64,000 bases of DNA, from assembly GCF_018402035.1 (NCBI RefSeq), contig NZ_JAGYJN010000005.1, positions 62,001 to 126,000 on the forward strand, given 5' to 3'. Positions 51,986 to 61,904 of the stretch are shown one piece after another; the stretch's first letter is position 1; every line of letters starts with the position of its first letter. The position numbers were made by a program, and so were the translations under genes. The notes below the pieces were generated by a model that made no database searches, was not told the DNA's origin, and was given only the letters and a program-made list of their open reading frames with translations. The DNA comes from Roseicyclus sp. GTDB taxonomy: Bacteria > Pseudomonadota > Alphaproteobacteria > Rhodobacterales > Rhodobacteraceae.

Positions 51986-53121
51986 GCTTTCTTGAATATA
52001 ATGTGAAGTTCACGCCAACCGGCTGGCGCAAGATCTTGTATCTCAACTGGCCCTTGATCGTTTTGCTGATCGCAGTGGCGGGTGTGGGTTTCTTGATGCT
52101 CACCTCGGTGGCGGGTGGCCGCATCTCGCGTTGGGCCGAACCACAGATGGAGCGTTTCGCCCTTGGCTTTGTCTTGATGCTGATTGTCGCGATGGTGCCG
52201 ATCTGGTTTTGGCGCAACGTCTCGGCCCTAGCCTTTGGCCTATCGGTGCTTTTGTTGCTTTTCGTGGAGTTTTTCGGCGCAGTCGGCATGGGTGCGCAGC
52301 GCTGGATCGATCTGGGTTTCATGCGGCTGCAACCCTCCGAGTTGACCAAGATCACCCTCGTGATGGTTCTGGCCGCCTATTACGATTGGCTGGATGTGAC
52401 CAAGAAATCGCACCCGCTCTATGTGCTGATCCCGCTTCTGGTAATCGCCCTGCCCGTCGCGCTGACCTTGCGCCAACCCGATCTTGGCACGGCCTTGTTG
52501 CTCTTGATCGGCGGCGGTGCGGTGATGTTTCTGGCAGGCGTGCATTGGGCCTATTTCGCAGGTGTCATCGCATTGGGCGTGGGGGCGGTCTTTGCCGTTT
52601 TTACCTCGCGCGGGACCGGTTGGCAGCTGTTGCAAGATTATCAGTATCGCCGGATCGACACCTTTTTGAACCCGTCCAATGACCCGCTTGGCGCGGGCTA
52701 TCACATCACACAAAGCCAGATCGCGCTGGGATCAGGCGGCTGGACAGGGCGCGGTTTCATGGAAGGGACGCAAAGCCGGCTGAACTTCTTGCCCGAGAAA
52801 CATACCGATTTCATCTTCACCACCTTGGCCGAGGAATTCGGCTTTGTCGGCGCATCCTCTTTGCTGGTGCTCTATCTCTTGATCCTTGTGTTTTGCATCG
52901 TGATCGCACTGTCCACGCGCGACCGGTTTGCTGCACTTTTGGTGATGGGGATCGCGGTCGCCTTTTTCCTGTATTTCGCGGTCAACATGGCGATGGTGAT
53001 GGGCTTGGCCCCGGTCGTCGGCGTGCCACTGCCGCTGGTCAGCTATGGCGGATCGGCGATGCTTGTGTTGATGATTGCCTTCGGGCTGGTGCAATCGGCC
53101 CATATCCATCGCCCGCGCTAA
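51982..53121 (+). CDS. rodA: Rod shape-determining protein RodA
   Basis: SEDS family: GAQRWIDLGFMRLQPSELTK, PEKHTDFIFTTLAEEFGFVG. Confidence 0.95.
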   Translation: MSFLEYNVKFTPTGWRKILYLNWPLIVLLIAVAGVGFLMLTSVAGGRISRWAEPQMERFALGFVLMLIVAMVPIWFWRNVSALAFGLSVLLLLFVEFFGAVGMGAQRWIDLGFMRLQPSELTKITLVMVLAAYYDWLDVTKKSHPLYVLIPLLVIALPVALTLRQPDLGTALLLLIGGGAVMFLAGVHWAYFAGVIALGVGAVFAVFTSRGTGWQLLQDYQYRRIDTFLNPSNDPLGAGYHITQSQIALGSGGWTGRGFMEGTQSRLNFLPEKHTDFIFTTLAEEFGFVGASSLLVLYLLILVFCIVIALSTRDRFAALLVMGIAVAFFLYFAVNMAMVMGLAPVVGVPLPLVSYGGSAMLVLMIAFGLVQSAHIHRPR

Positions 53122-53139
53122 CCACAGACAGGAGGCCCC

Positions 53140-54075
53140 ATGCCCACCATCCTTTTCGCCGCCAAATCCGAGCGGTGGAGCACTTATGAGCCCCATCTGC
53201 GTACTGCCCTTGGCGAAAATGGCCTTGGTCATGCTCATCTGACGATTGAGGCCGATCCGGGCGATGTCGATTATATCATCTATGCCCCGAATTCCGGCCT
53301 GACCGATTTCACCCCTTACACAAGGCTCAAGGCGGTGTTGAATCTTTGGGCCGGGGTTGAGGATGTGGTGGGCAACGCCACGCTCAAGGTGCCATTGGCG
53401 CGGATGGTCGATGAGGGTCTGACCGAAGGTATGGTGGAATATGTCACGGGCCATGTCCTGCGCCACCATCTGGGGATGGATACACATATCCACGGCCAAG
53501 ATGGGCGCTGGCGCGACGACAGCACGCCGCCCTTGGCGCGCGACCGCAGTGTTGCGGTGCTGGGTTTGGGGGTTCTGGGCACAGCTTGCGCACAAGCGCT
53601 GGCGGCGCTGAACTTCCCAACTCACGGCTGGTCGCGCAGCGCGAAATCTATCCCCGGCGTGACCTGCCATCATGGTACCGATGGGCTGGCGGATGCCTTG
53701 CGCGCCGCACAGATCGTGGTGCTGCTCTTGCCAAACACCCCCGCCACCGACAGCACGCTTAACGCACAAAGCCTTTCACTTTTGCCCAAGGGCGCGGTGA
53801 TCGTGAACCCCGGTCGCGGGGCGCTTATCGACGATGACGCATTGCTTGCAGCGCTTGATCGCGGCCATATCGGCCATGCCACGCTTGACACGTTCCGCAT
53901 CGAACCGCTGCCTGCCGACCATCGCTACTGGTCGCATCCGCGCGTGACTGTCACGCCCCATATCGCCTCGGCCACGCGGCCCGCATCGGCGGCGCGCACG
54001 CTGGTGCGCAATATCAAGCGCTGCGAGGCGGGCGAGGCGCTTCACCATCTGGTCGATCGCAATCTGGGCTACTGA
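53140..54075 (+). CDS. D-2-hydroxyacid dehydrogenase, glyoxylate/hydroxypyruvate reductase A-like
   Basis: VAVLGLGVLGTACAQALA, NPGRGALIDDDALLAALDRGHIGHATLDTF. Confidence 0.92.
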   Translation: MPTILFAAKSERWSTYEPHLRTALGENGLGHAHLTIEADPGDVDYIIYAPNSGLTDFTPYTRLKAVLNLWAGVEDVVGNATLKVPLARMVDEGLTEGMVEYVTGHVLRHHLGMDTHIHGQDGRWRDDSTPPLARDRSVAVLGLGVLGTACAQALAALNFPTHGWSRSAKSIPGVTCHHGTDGLADALRAAQIVVLLLPNTPATDSTLNAQSLSLLPKGAVIVNPGRGALIDDDALLAALDRGHIGHATLDTFRIEPLPADHRYWSHPRVTVTPHIASATRPASAARTLVRNIKRCEAGEALHHLVDRNLGY

Positions 54076-54134
54076 TGCGCAACCGCAAAAAGGCGCCGCA
54101 AGGATCGCGCCCATGGGTGCGCGACGCGCCGCCC

Positions 54135-54917
54135 CTAGCGCAGGCGCGGCGGCTTTTGCGGGTCCATCCCGGGTGCGGTTGGCGCGCTTGGCGCGGCTTG
54201 CGGTAGGCTGGGCAGATCAAAGCGCAAACCCACCCGCGCCAAACGCGCGGCGACCGGATCGGCCGCGCGGAAAAAGCCCACATCCAAACTTCCCGCCGCG
54301 ATCCCAGAAAAGGTCAAGGCGGCGCTGACGGCACGCGCAAGCGCGGGTTCCGCCCCCGGCAGCGGATCGACAAAAGCCATCAAATGCCCACGCCGCCCAC
54401 CGCGATAGGTGGTGGCGACCAAATAGGCCAAGCGCGCCATGCCACCGGCCGCCGCCAGCCGCGCATCAAGCGCGCTCAAAAGCGCTTCGGGAAGGCCACT
54501 TGGCGCAGTGATTTCCTCGGGGTGTTCCTCGACCTCCTCCGGGGCATCGGCAAGCGTCGCGGCCAGCCACGCGACCGAGGCAGCCTCGATCAAGATCGAC
54601 GAGGGGGCCACGCCCAGATTGACCCCAAGCCCGATGGCTTGGCCCGCCAACATCTCGGCCAACCGCCGCCCCGAAAGCGCGGCATAGGGTGCTTGGCTGC
54701 CCACGAATTCGGCCAGCCGCTCCTCGCGGTCGAAGACGAGGACGAAATTCTGCCCTTCGACCGGAAAGACCTGCGGGCGGATACGTTCGCCCTCGGCCTC
54801 GGCTTCAAGCAGCAAGAACAATTCTGACCCGGCAAGCCGGTCGTAAAAACGCAATCGGGCCGCGTCATCGGCGGGTGCTGCCTCCATCTCGGCATGGGCG
54901 TGATCCAAGGGTGTCAT
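54135..54917 (-). CDS. SseB-family protein
   Basis: FPVEGQNFVLVFDREERLAEF SseB N-terminal-like. Confidence 0.75.
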   Translation of the reverse strand: MTPLDHAHAEMEAAPADDAARLRFYDRLAGSELFLLLEAEAEGERIRPQVFPVEGQNFVLVFDREERLAEFVGSQAPYAALSGRRLAEMLAGQAIGLGVNLGVAPSSILIEAASVAWLAATLADAPEEVEEHPEEITAPSGLPEALLSALDARLAAAGGMARLAYLVATTYRGGRRGHLMAFVDPLPGAEPALARAVSAALTFSGIAAGSLDVGFFRAADPVAARLARVGLRFDLPSLPQAAPSAPTAPGMDPQKPPRLR

Positions 54918-55131
54918 GTCTGCGATACCTCCGCGCTCCGCGCAAAAAAGCCTGCCGCCCACTGCGCGGGTGCAGATCGACGACATAGACCTTTGCCCGC
55001 ATGGCCAAAAGCATCAATTGACCGAAAAATGCGCGCACTGCAGCGCGCGCGCGGTGGGATTGGACATAATCCCGCCCCAAATCCCCGCTAGAGCTGCTAT
55101 TGTAGACAAAGACGACAAGATCATCCCATGA
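54916..55131 (+). CDS. Possible small Cys-motif protein
   Basis: 71 aa with CPHGQKHQLTEKCAHC; start codon overlaps opposite-strand start. Confidence 0.35.
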   Translation: MSAIPPRSAQKSLPPTARVQIDDIDLCPHGQKHQLTEKCAHCSARAVGLDIIPPQIPARAAIVDKDDKIIP

Positions 55132-55179
55132 TCGGCGACACGGCGAAAGAGTAGCCAGTAGTAAGCAGCAGGCGCGTAA

Positions 55180-55842
55180 ATGTTGGAATTCGCTGAGGTA
55201 TCGAAATCCTTTTGGACAGGCGAGCGGCGCAAGGTGATCCTTGATCGCGCCTCTTTCCGTGTCGAGCTTGGAACTTCGCTGGGTATCCTTGCGCCTAATG
55301 GGGCGGGCAAGACCACATTGATCAAAATGATGGCGGGGCTGGAGAAACCCGATGAAGGGCGCATTTATCGCGATGCGCGCATCTCGTTTCCGCTGGGCTT
55401 CATGGGTGGCGTGATCAGCCGGCTGTCAGCTTGCGAGAATGCCCGCTACATCGCCCAGCTTTACGGGCTTGATTCCGACTATGTCGAGGCCTTCTGCCGC
55501 TGGGTTTGCGATATCGAGGAATATTTCGACATGCCCGTCGGCACCTATTCGGCCGGGATGCGGGCCCGGTTCAACTTTTCCCTGCTGTTGGCGCTGGATT
55601 TCGACATCTACCTGATCGACGAAGGCATGCCGATGACGACCGATACGGAATTCAACCGCCGCGCGGGCAGCATCCTGGCCGACCGATTGAAACATGCGAC
55701 CGTGGTGATCGTGTCTCACCAGGCGCAAACGCTCGAGAAATTCGTACGCCGGGCTGCGGTGTTATGCGACGGGCAATTACACGCGTTCGACACGCTCGAA
55801 GAGGCGAAACAGCTTTATGACTACCAAACCCAAGGTGCGTAA
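55180..55842 (+). CDS. kpsT: Polysaccharide (capsule) export ABC transporter ATPase, KpsT-like
   Basis: APNGAGKTTLIKMMAGLEKPDEG, TYSAGMRARFNFSLLLALDFDIYLIDE. Confidence 0.88.
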   Translation: MLEFAEVSKSFWTGERRKVILDRASFRVELGTSLGILAPNGAGKTTLIKMMAGLEKPDEGRIYRDARISFPLGFMGGVISRLSACENARYIAQLYGLDSDYVEAFCRWVCDIEEYFDMPVGTYSAGMRARFNFSLLLALDFDIYLIDEGMPMTTDTEFNRRAGSILADRLKHATVVIVSHQAQTLEKFVRRAAVLCDGQLHAFDTLEEAKQLYDYQTQGA

Positions 55843-57541
55843 ATTCCGCATTCGCCGCAATGATGGCATGCGCGGCCTGATCGAAGATGACGTTGCCCAA
55901 ACCCCGGCGACGGCCACGCCGCGCGTGGCAGAGCATGCGCCAACAGCCGAAGAGTTGATGGCCACCCCCACCCATATCGAGGATGGATTTGGCGATTTGG
56001 CGATGCCGGGGTCAGTGGCCGCCGCCCAAGCCGCGGCGACCACGCTGGCGCAGGCGCAGGCCGAGCAACATGCCGCAAACCCCGCTGAACAAGCCGAGCG
56101 TGATATCGCCGCGATCCGGGCCGAAGGGCTGACCGGCCGCCAATTGCGCATGGCGCGCCGTGTCGCGCAGAAAAACGGGTTGAGCCCGACATCGGATTTT
56201 GACGCTGTCAGATTGCTGCGCGCCCGCGGGCTTGATCCTTTCGCGACGTCAAACATGCTCGACATGGTCGTCCCCACCGCCCGCGGCGAGGAAGCGGGTG
56301 CTGCACCCAACACGCTTCCGGCGACGACCCGGCCGATACAGCCACCCGCCAATCCCGCCGCACCGCGCCCGCTTGGCAATGATGATCGCGCAGCCGAGAT
56401 CATGAAGATCCAGCGCGATATCGCACGCCGCCGCCGCCGGCGGTTGGTGCTGTTGGCGACGCGCCTGTCACTGTTCGTGCTTTTGCCGACCTTGCTGGTC
56501 GCCTTTTACTATTACCGCGTCGCGACGCCGCTTTACGCCACCAATACGGAATTCGTGATTCAAAAGGCCGAGAGCGGCGGCACAAGCGCTGGTGGTGGGC
56601 TTGGCGGGCTATTGGGCGGTTCCAGCTTTGCAACCGTACAAGAAAGCATCGTAGTACAAAGCTATCTTGAAAGCCGTGAGGCCATGCTGCGGCTGGATGA
56701 AGAGCTGAGTTTCCGCGCCCATTTCTCGGCCGCGCACATGGACCCGCTGATCAGGCTTGAGCCCGACGCCGCGATCGAGTCGGTCTATTCGACCTATCGT
56801 AATCAACTGACCATCGGTTACGACCCGACCGAAGGCGTCATCAAGCTCGAGATGTTGGCCTCTGATCCCTTTACCAGCCAAGCCTTTTCCGAAGCGTTGA
56901 TCCGCTACGCCGAAGAGCGCGTTGACCAGATGAGCCAACGCCTACGCGAAGACCAAATGGCCGGCGCGCGCGAAAGCTACGAAGATGCCGAGCGCCGGGT
57001 GAGCGAGGCACAGGCCCGTGTGCTGGAACTCCAAGAACGGCGCGGCGTGCTCTCGGCTGATGCCGAGGTGTCGGCGGTCTTTTCCCAGATCGCGACCTTC
57101 GAGCTTGAAGCGCAGCAAGAACGCCTGAGGCTGGCCGAGATCATGGCCGCCCGCAGCCCGAACGCAACCCGTGTCGAGATTGCGCAAAACAACATCGCGC
57201 GGCTTGAAACCCTGATTGCGCAATTGCGCAGCAGCCTGACAGAGACGCAAACAGACGGTGCATCGCTGGCGCGGATTCAATCCGAGTTGGTGATCGCGCA
57301 AGCCGATTTGGAAACGCGTCAAATGATGCTGGCCCAAGCGTTGCAACAGCTTGAAACCGCCCGGATCGAGGCTAATCGGCAAACGCTTTACCTGTCGATG
57401 GGTGTGTTTCCCGTGCCGCCAGACCGGGCCGCCTATCCGCGCGCATTCGAGAATACGCTGCTTGCCTTCCTCGTGTTTTCGGGCATTTACCTGATGGTGT
57501 CGATGACCGCATCGATCCTCAGGGAACAGGTCAGCTCTTGA
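55817..57541 (+). CDS. kpsE: Capsule polysaccharide export inner-membrane protein, KpsE-like (PCP) with long N-terminal extension
   Basis: TM at both ends of periplasmic coiled coil; overlaps kpsT 3' end. Confidence 0.85.
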   Translation: MTTKPKVRKFRIRRNDGMRGLIEDDVAQTPATATPRVAEHAPTAEELMATPTHIEDGFGDLAMPGSVAAAQAAATTLAQAQAEQHAANPAEQAERDIAAIRAEGLTGRQLRMARRVAQKNGLSPTSDFDAVRLLRARGLDPFATSNMLDMVVPTARGEEAGAAPNTLPATTRPIQPPANPAAPRPLGNDDRAAEIMKIQRDIARRRRRRLVLLATRLSLFVLLPTLLVAFYYYRVATPLYATNTEFVIQKAESGGTSAGGGLGGLLGGSSFATVQESIVVQSYLESREAMLRLDEELSFRAHFSAAHMDPLIRLEPDAAIESVYSTYRNQLTIGYDPTEGVIKLEMLASDPFTSQAFSEALIRYAEERVDQMSQRLREDQMAGARESYEDAERRVSEAQARVLELQERRGVLSADAEVSAVFSQIATFELEAQQERLRLAEIMAARSPNATRVEIAQNNIARLETLIAQLRSSLTETQTDGASLARIQSELVIAQADLETRQMMLAQALQQLETARIEANRQTLYLSMGVFPVPPDRAAYPRAFENTLLAFLVFSGIYLMVSMTASILREQVSS

Positions 57542-57571
57542 CCGCGCGCCCAAACCAAAACGGGAGAGCCC

Positions 57572-58405
57572 ATGCAGATCGTGCAAACAGGCCGCTTGGC
57601 CATTGGCAATGACCGCCCGCTGGCGGTAATCGCAGGGCCATGCCAGCTTGAAAGCCGCGCGCACGCGCTGATGATCGCGCGCGCCATGGCCGAGGCTTGC
57701 GACAAGGCGGGCGCGGGCTTTGTGTTCAAGGGCAGCTATGACAAGGCCAACCGCACCAGCCTATCGGGCGTGCGTGGCCTTGGTATGGACGAGGGACTGC
57801 AAGTGCTGGCCGATGTGAAGGCAGAGCTTGGCTGCCCGGTGCTGACCGATGTGCATGGGGCCGATCACTGCGCGCCGGTGGCGGCTGTCTGCGACATCAT
57901 CCAAATCCCGGCCTTCTTGTGCCGCCAGACCGATCTTTTGCTGGCCGCAGGCGAGACAGGGGCGGTGATCAACGTGAAAAAGGGCCAGTTCCTTGCCCCT
58001 TGGGACATGCCCAATGTCGTGGCCAAGATCGAATCGACCGGCAACCGGCAGATCCTTTTGACCGAACGTGGCACGAGTTTTGGCTACAACACGCTTGTCA
58101 CGGACATGCGCGCGCTGCCCGAGATGATGAAAACGGGCTATCCCGTGATCATGGACGCCACTCATTCCGTGCAACAGCCCGGCGGCCAAGGCGGCAGTTC
58201 GGGCGGCCAGCGCGAGTTTGCCCCGGTGATGGCACGCGCGGCGGTATCGCTGGGAATCGCCGGTGTTTTCATCGAAACCCATGAAGACCCCGACCGCGCG
58301 CCATCGGATGGGCCGAACATGATTCCACTGGCGCAAATGCCCGCGTTGGTGGCGGGGCTGATGAAATTCGACCAATTGGCCAAGGCCGATCCCATCCGCC
58401 TGTGA
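57572..58405 (+). CDS. kdsA: 3-deoxy-8-phosphooctulonate (Kdo-8-P) synthase
   Basis: VIAGPCQLESRAHA, FKGSYDKANRTS, DATHSVQQPGG. Confidence 0.95.
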   Translation: MQIVQTGRLAIGNDRPLAVIAGPCQLESRAHALMIARAMAEACDKAGAGFVFKGSYDKANRTSLSGVRGLGMDEGLQVLADVKAELGCPVLTDVHGADHCAPVAAVCDIIQIPAFLCRQTDLLLAAGETGAVINVKKGQFLAPWDMPNVVAKIESTGNRQILLTERGTSFGYNTLVTDMRALPEMMKTGYPVIMDATHSVQQPGGQGGSSGGQREFAPVMARAAVSLGIAGVFIETHEDPDRAPSDGPNMIPLAQMPALVAGLMKFDQLAKADPIRL

Positions 58406-58497
58406 ACGAGGCGCAATCAGCCCGCAAAGCGACGTCAGAATTGTCGAAACGGGGTCTTGATCCCTCGCCGCGCACGGCGTAACTAGCGCGGCACGGT

Positions 58498-58572
58498 TGG
58501 GGTGTAGCCAAGTGGTAAGGCAACGGTTTTTGGTACCGCGTACCGTAGGTTCGAATCCTACCACCCCAGCCA
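58498..58572 (+). tRNA. tRNA-Gln (TTG)
   Basis: TGGGGTGTAGCCAAGTGGTAAGGCAACGGTTTTTGGTACCGCGTACCGTAGGTTCGAATCCTACCACCCCAGCCA; complete cloverleaf with encoded CCA. Confidence 0.96.
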
Positions 58573-58724
58573 GTTTCAATCAGCTTCACCACGACATATG
58601 GCCGGCCCCTTTGGGCGGCTAGGCTTTGCGTATCGCCCATGCAGCCAGCCATCCCTTGGGGGGTTGACTTGGCGCGGCACCTCCGGTCCAAAGATATCAT
58701 CTTTCGTGGAGATTTTATCTTTTG

Positions 58725-61700
58725 ATGAAGCTATCGAAAATGGTGCAGAGCGCCGTTCTGGTGAAGAACGAGTTGCTGATCCAAGCAAGCGACACCGCAC
58801 TTGCCGATGGGCTTGTGGTGGAAGCGCAGGGCCAGATGATCGCGATGACCCCCGTCGCCGAAGATGACGGCCGATTGGCTGATCTGCCCTTTCGCCGCGT
58901 GTTCAGCTATCCGGACGGGCCACTACACCTGACCGAACGCATGCCCGATAGCACCAGTGCCACCTTCAATTCCGAGGGGCATATCAATTTGCTGCCCGAT
59001 TGGGCGCTCGATAATGGCCAGACGGTTCAAATTCGGGTCGACGGAACCAATCAACCGCATCTGATCGATATCGAGCATCCGCTGACCCTTCCTGCCGTTG
59101 ATCAAGCCCTCAACTTCGAGGCCTATGTTGCCGCGCATCGCTGCCGGGCATGCCTGGTGGTGCATTTCATCCCCGCCAAGGGCGGCAAAACGGAACAGAT
59201 CGAGGTCAAGATCGACCCTGCGCGCTTGGGCGGCCATTTGGTTGATGGCTATCAAAAAGTGAGCATTCCAGTCCCGCGCAAAATGTCAGGCCTGCGGGTG
59301 GCGATGCAGATCAAATATGACGGCTATCATTCGGATGGTACGGACAATTACCCTTATGTCTTCATTGCCAATGCCCAGATCGCCAGCCCCAATATGGCCG
59401 ACAACAGCCTGCAACCGCGCCAACAGGTCATCGGCAGCGCGCATGCAACCAGCGAACCTTGGTATCGCGCCTATATCCCGCTTTTTCACAGTGCCGCCGA
59501 TCCGCCGATTACCCTCAAGCTCGGCAAGGAAAGCAAAACCGTTTTCCCGCCGATCGCAGGACAGATCAAACTGATCGATGACTACGGTCATTCCTTGGTA
59601 CTCAAAGCCGACACGCCACGCAGCGTGATGCTTTTCGTCAATGGCGCAGCGGTGCATGAAGCCCATATTCGCAGCGATGACACGCTTGTCCGCTTGCCCA
59701 TGCAATGCCTGCGCGGCGAGATCATTGAGGTCTCGATCCGCGATCTTTCCGGAAGCCAGATCTTTCTATCGCTTCCGGTGCTGGCCCCCCGGCTTTTGAC
59801 CCCCCATGAGGTCATGGTGCGCGAGACGCGCGCACCGTTCCCGACCGAATTAACCATCCGCGCCAATCATCGGTATCGCGCAGCGCGGGCGCATCTGGCC
59901 AATCCCATCGCGGGGCTGGATGCCACCTCCATCGGCACCGCATTTGCGACGCTTGATCAGACCTATGAGACGCTCAAGCTCAGGCCCATCGCGTTTCCAA
60001 AGGTCGAGAACCCGACCGTCAGCGTGATCATCCCCGCCCATAACAAGGTCGAGGTGACATATTACGGGCTTTGCGCGCTTTTGGCGGCGCATAACGCAAC
60101 CCCGTTCGAGGTGATCTTGGTCGATGACGCCTCGACCGACGCGACCGCCGAGATCGAGACAATCGTGTCGGGGATCACCGTCATCCGCAATACCGAGCCG
60201 CAGCGCTTTATCCGTGCCTGCAATGCCGGTGTGGCGGTGGCGCGCGGCACCTATGTCGTGCTGCTCAACAATGACACCGAACCGACCATTGGCTGGATCG
60301 ACGCGCTTTGCGAGGCCTTCGCGCGCTTTGACAATGTGGGCCTTGTGGGGTCCAAGCTGCTGTACCCTGACGGCAAGCTGCAAGAGGCCGGCGGCATCAT
60401 CTGGGGCAGTGGCAACCCTTGGAACTACGGCAACCGCGCCAACCCTTGGGAGCCGCGCTTTTGCTACGCGCGTCAGGCCGATTACCTGTCAGGTGCCGCG
60501 ATGATGACGACCAAGGCGATCTGGGATCAGCTGGGCGGTCTGTCCGATTACCTTGAGCCGATGTATTTCGAAGATACCGATTTCGCCTTCAAGGTGCGCG
60601 AGGCGGGCTATACCACGTGGTTCGTCCCCTCCTCCATCGTCTATCACTTCGAAGGGATGACCAGCGGCACCGATACCTCGTCCGGCTTCAAAAGCTATCA
60701 AGAGGTCAACCGCCCCAAGTTCAAACGCCGCTGGGCGCGTGACTATGCCGGTTTCGGCCGTGAAGGGCATGAACCCGATCTTGAGAAGGATCGCGGCATC
60801 ATCGGGCGCGTCTTGTTCATCGACTACACCACCCCGCGCGAGGATCGCGATGCCGGCTCCTACGCCGCCCATCGCGAGATCGAGCTGGTGCAATCGCTGG
60901 GCTACAAAGTCACCTTCCTGCCCCAGAACCTTGCCCATTTCGGAAGCCAAACCGACGTCTTGCAAGATAGCGGGGTCGAGGTAATCACCGCCCCCTTCTA
61001 CCTGTCGGTGCCCGAATTCATCGAGAAACGCGGCGCAGAATTCGATGCCGTCTACATCACGCGCTACTACGTCGCCCAAGACAGCATCCCGCATATCCGC
61101 AAGGCCAATCCATCGGCGCGGATCATCCTGAACAATGCCGATCTGCACTTCTTGCGCGAATTGCGGGCAGCCCTCAGCGCCGATGACAGCGCGCGGCTTG
61201 CCACCATGCGCCGGGTCCGCGACGAAGAGCTTGAGATGATGCGCAACGCCGATCTGGTGCTGAGCTATAACGAGGTGGAACACGCCGTCATCGCCTCGCA
61301 TACCGATGGCAAGGTGCGCGTCATGACCTGCCCTTGGGTCGTCGATATCCCGGCCAGCGTGCCGCCGCTCACCGATCGCGCGGGGCTGTCTTTCCTCGGT
61401 AGCTTCAACCACCACCCCAATGCCGAAGGGCTGCGCTGGTTCGCGGCCAATGTCATGCCCCGGCTCAAGGGGGCGCATCTGTCGATCTATGGCGCGGGCA
61501 TGGGGCCGGATATCAAGGCGCTGTCCTCTGACATGATCGACCCGGTGGGCTATATCGACACGGTGGCCGATGCCTATGACAAACACCGCATCTTCATCGC
61601 ACCGCTGCTGTCGGGGGCGGGGATCAAGGGCAAGGTGCTGGGCGCCATCGCGCATGGCATCCCTTGCGTGCTGACCCCCGTCGCGGCCGAGGGGACGGGG

Positions 61701-61904
61701 CTACGCCACGGCCATGACTGCCTGATCGCGGAGACGCCACAAGACTGGGCCGAGGCGATTGCCCGCCTCTCGCAAGACGACGCGCTCTGGTCCGCCATGT
61801 CAGGGGCCGCCCGCAGCTACGCCGCCGAGCGCTTCTCCTTCACCGCTGGCCGGGCCAAGATGAAAGCCGCCTTCGAGGCGCTGGATATGTTTGGGGCGGT
61901 GTGA
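58725..61904 (+). CDS. Large multi-domain glycosyltransferase (uncharacterised N-terminus + GT2 + GT4-like)
   Basis: GT-A core VSVIIPAHNKVEVTYYGLCAL...VLLNNDTEPTIGW; C-terminal LSFLGSFNHHPNAEGLRWF...APLLSGAGIKGKVLGAIAHGIPCVLTPVAAEG. Confidence 0.88.
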   Translation: MKLSKMVQSAVLVKNELLIQASDTALADGLVVEAQGQMIAMTPVAEDDGRLADLPFRRVFSYPDGPLHLTERMPDSTSATFNSEGHINLLPDWALDNGQTVQIRVDGTNQPHLIDIEHPLTLPAVDQALNFEAYVAAHRCRACLVVHFIPAKGGKTEQIEVKIDPARLGGHLVDGYQKVSIPVPRKMSGLRVAMQIKYDGYHSDGTDNYPYVFIANAQIASPNMADNSLQPRQQVIGSAHATSEPWYRAYIPLFHSAADPPITLKLGKESKTVFPPIAGQIKLIDDYGHSLVLKADTPRSVMLFVNGAAVHEAHIRSDDTLVRLPMQCLRGEIIEVSIRDLSGSQIFLSLPVLAPRLLTPHEVMVRETRAPFPTELTIRANHRYRAARAHLANPIAGLDATSIGTAFATLDQTYETLKLRPIAFPKVENPTVSVIIPAHNKVEVTYYGLCALLAAHNATPFEVILVDDASTDATAEIETIVSGITVIRNTEPQRFIRACNAGVAVARGTYVVLLNNDTEPTIGWIDALCEAFARFDNVGLVGSKLLYPDGKLQEAGGIIWGSGNPWNYGNRANPWEPRFCYARQADYLSGAAMMTTKAIWDQLGGLSDYLEPMYFEDTDFAFKVREAGYTTWFVPSSIVYHFEGMTSGTDTSSGFKSYQEVNRPKFKRRWARDYAGFGREGHEPDLEKDRGIIGRVLFIDYTTPREDRDAGSYAAHREIELVQSLGYKVTFLPQNLAHFGSQTDVLQDSGVEVITAPFYLSVPEFIEKRGAEFDAVYITRYYVAQDSIPHIRKANPSARIILNNADLHFLRELRAALSADDSARLATMRRVRDEELEMMRNADLVLSYNEVEHAVIASHTDGKVRVMTCPWVVDIPASVPPLTDRAGLSFLGSFNHHPNAEGLRWFAANVMPRLKGAHLSIYGAGMGPDIKALSSDMIDPVGYIDTVADAYDKHRIFIAPLLSGAGIKGKVLGAIAHGIPCVLTPVAAEGTGLRHGHDCLIAETPQDWAEAIARLSQDDALWSAMSGAARSYAAERFSFTAGRAKMKAAFEALDMFGAV

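Noticed and set aside
60489-61655. 388-aa minus-strand ORF
   Set aside because: Antisense to the GT4-like part of the glycosyltransferase.
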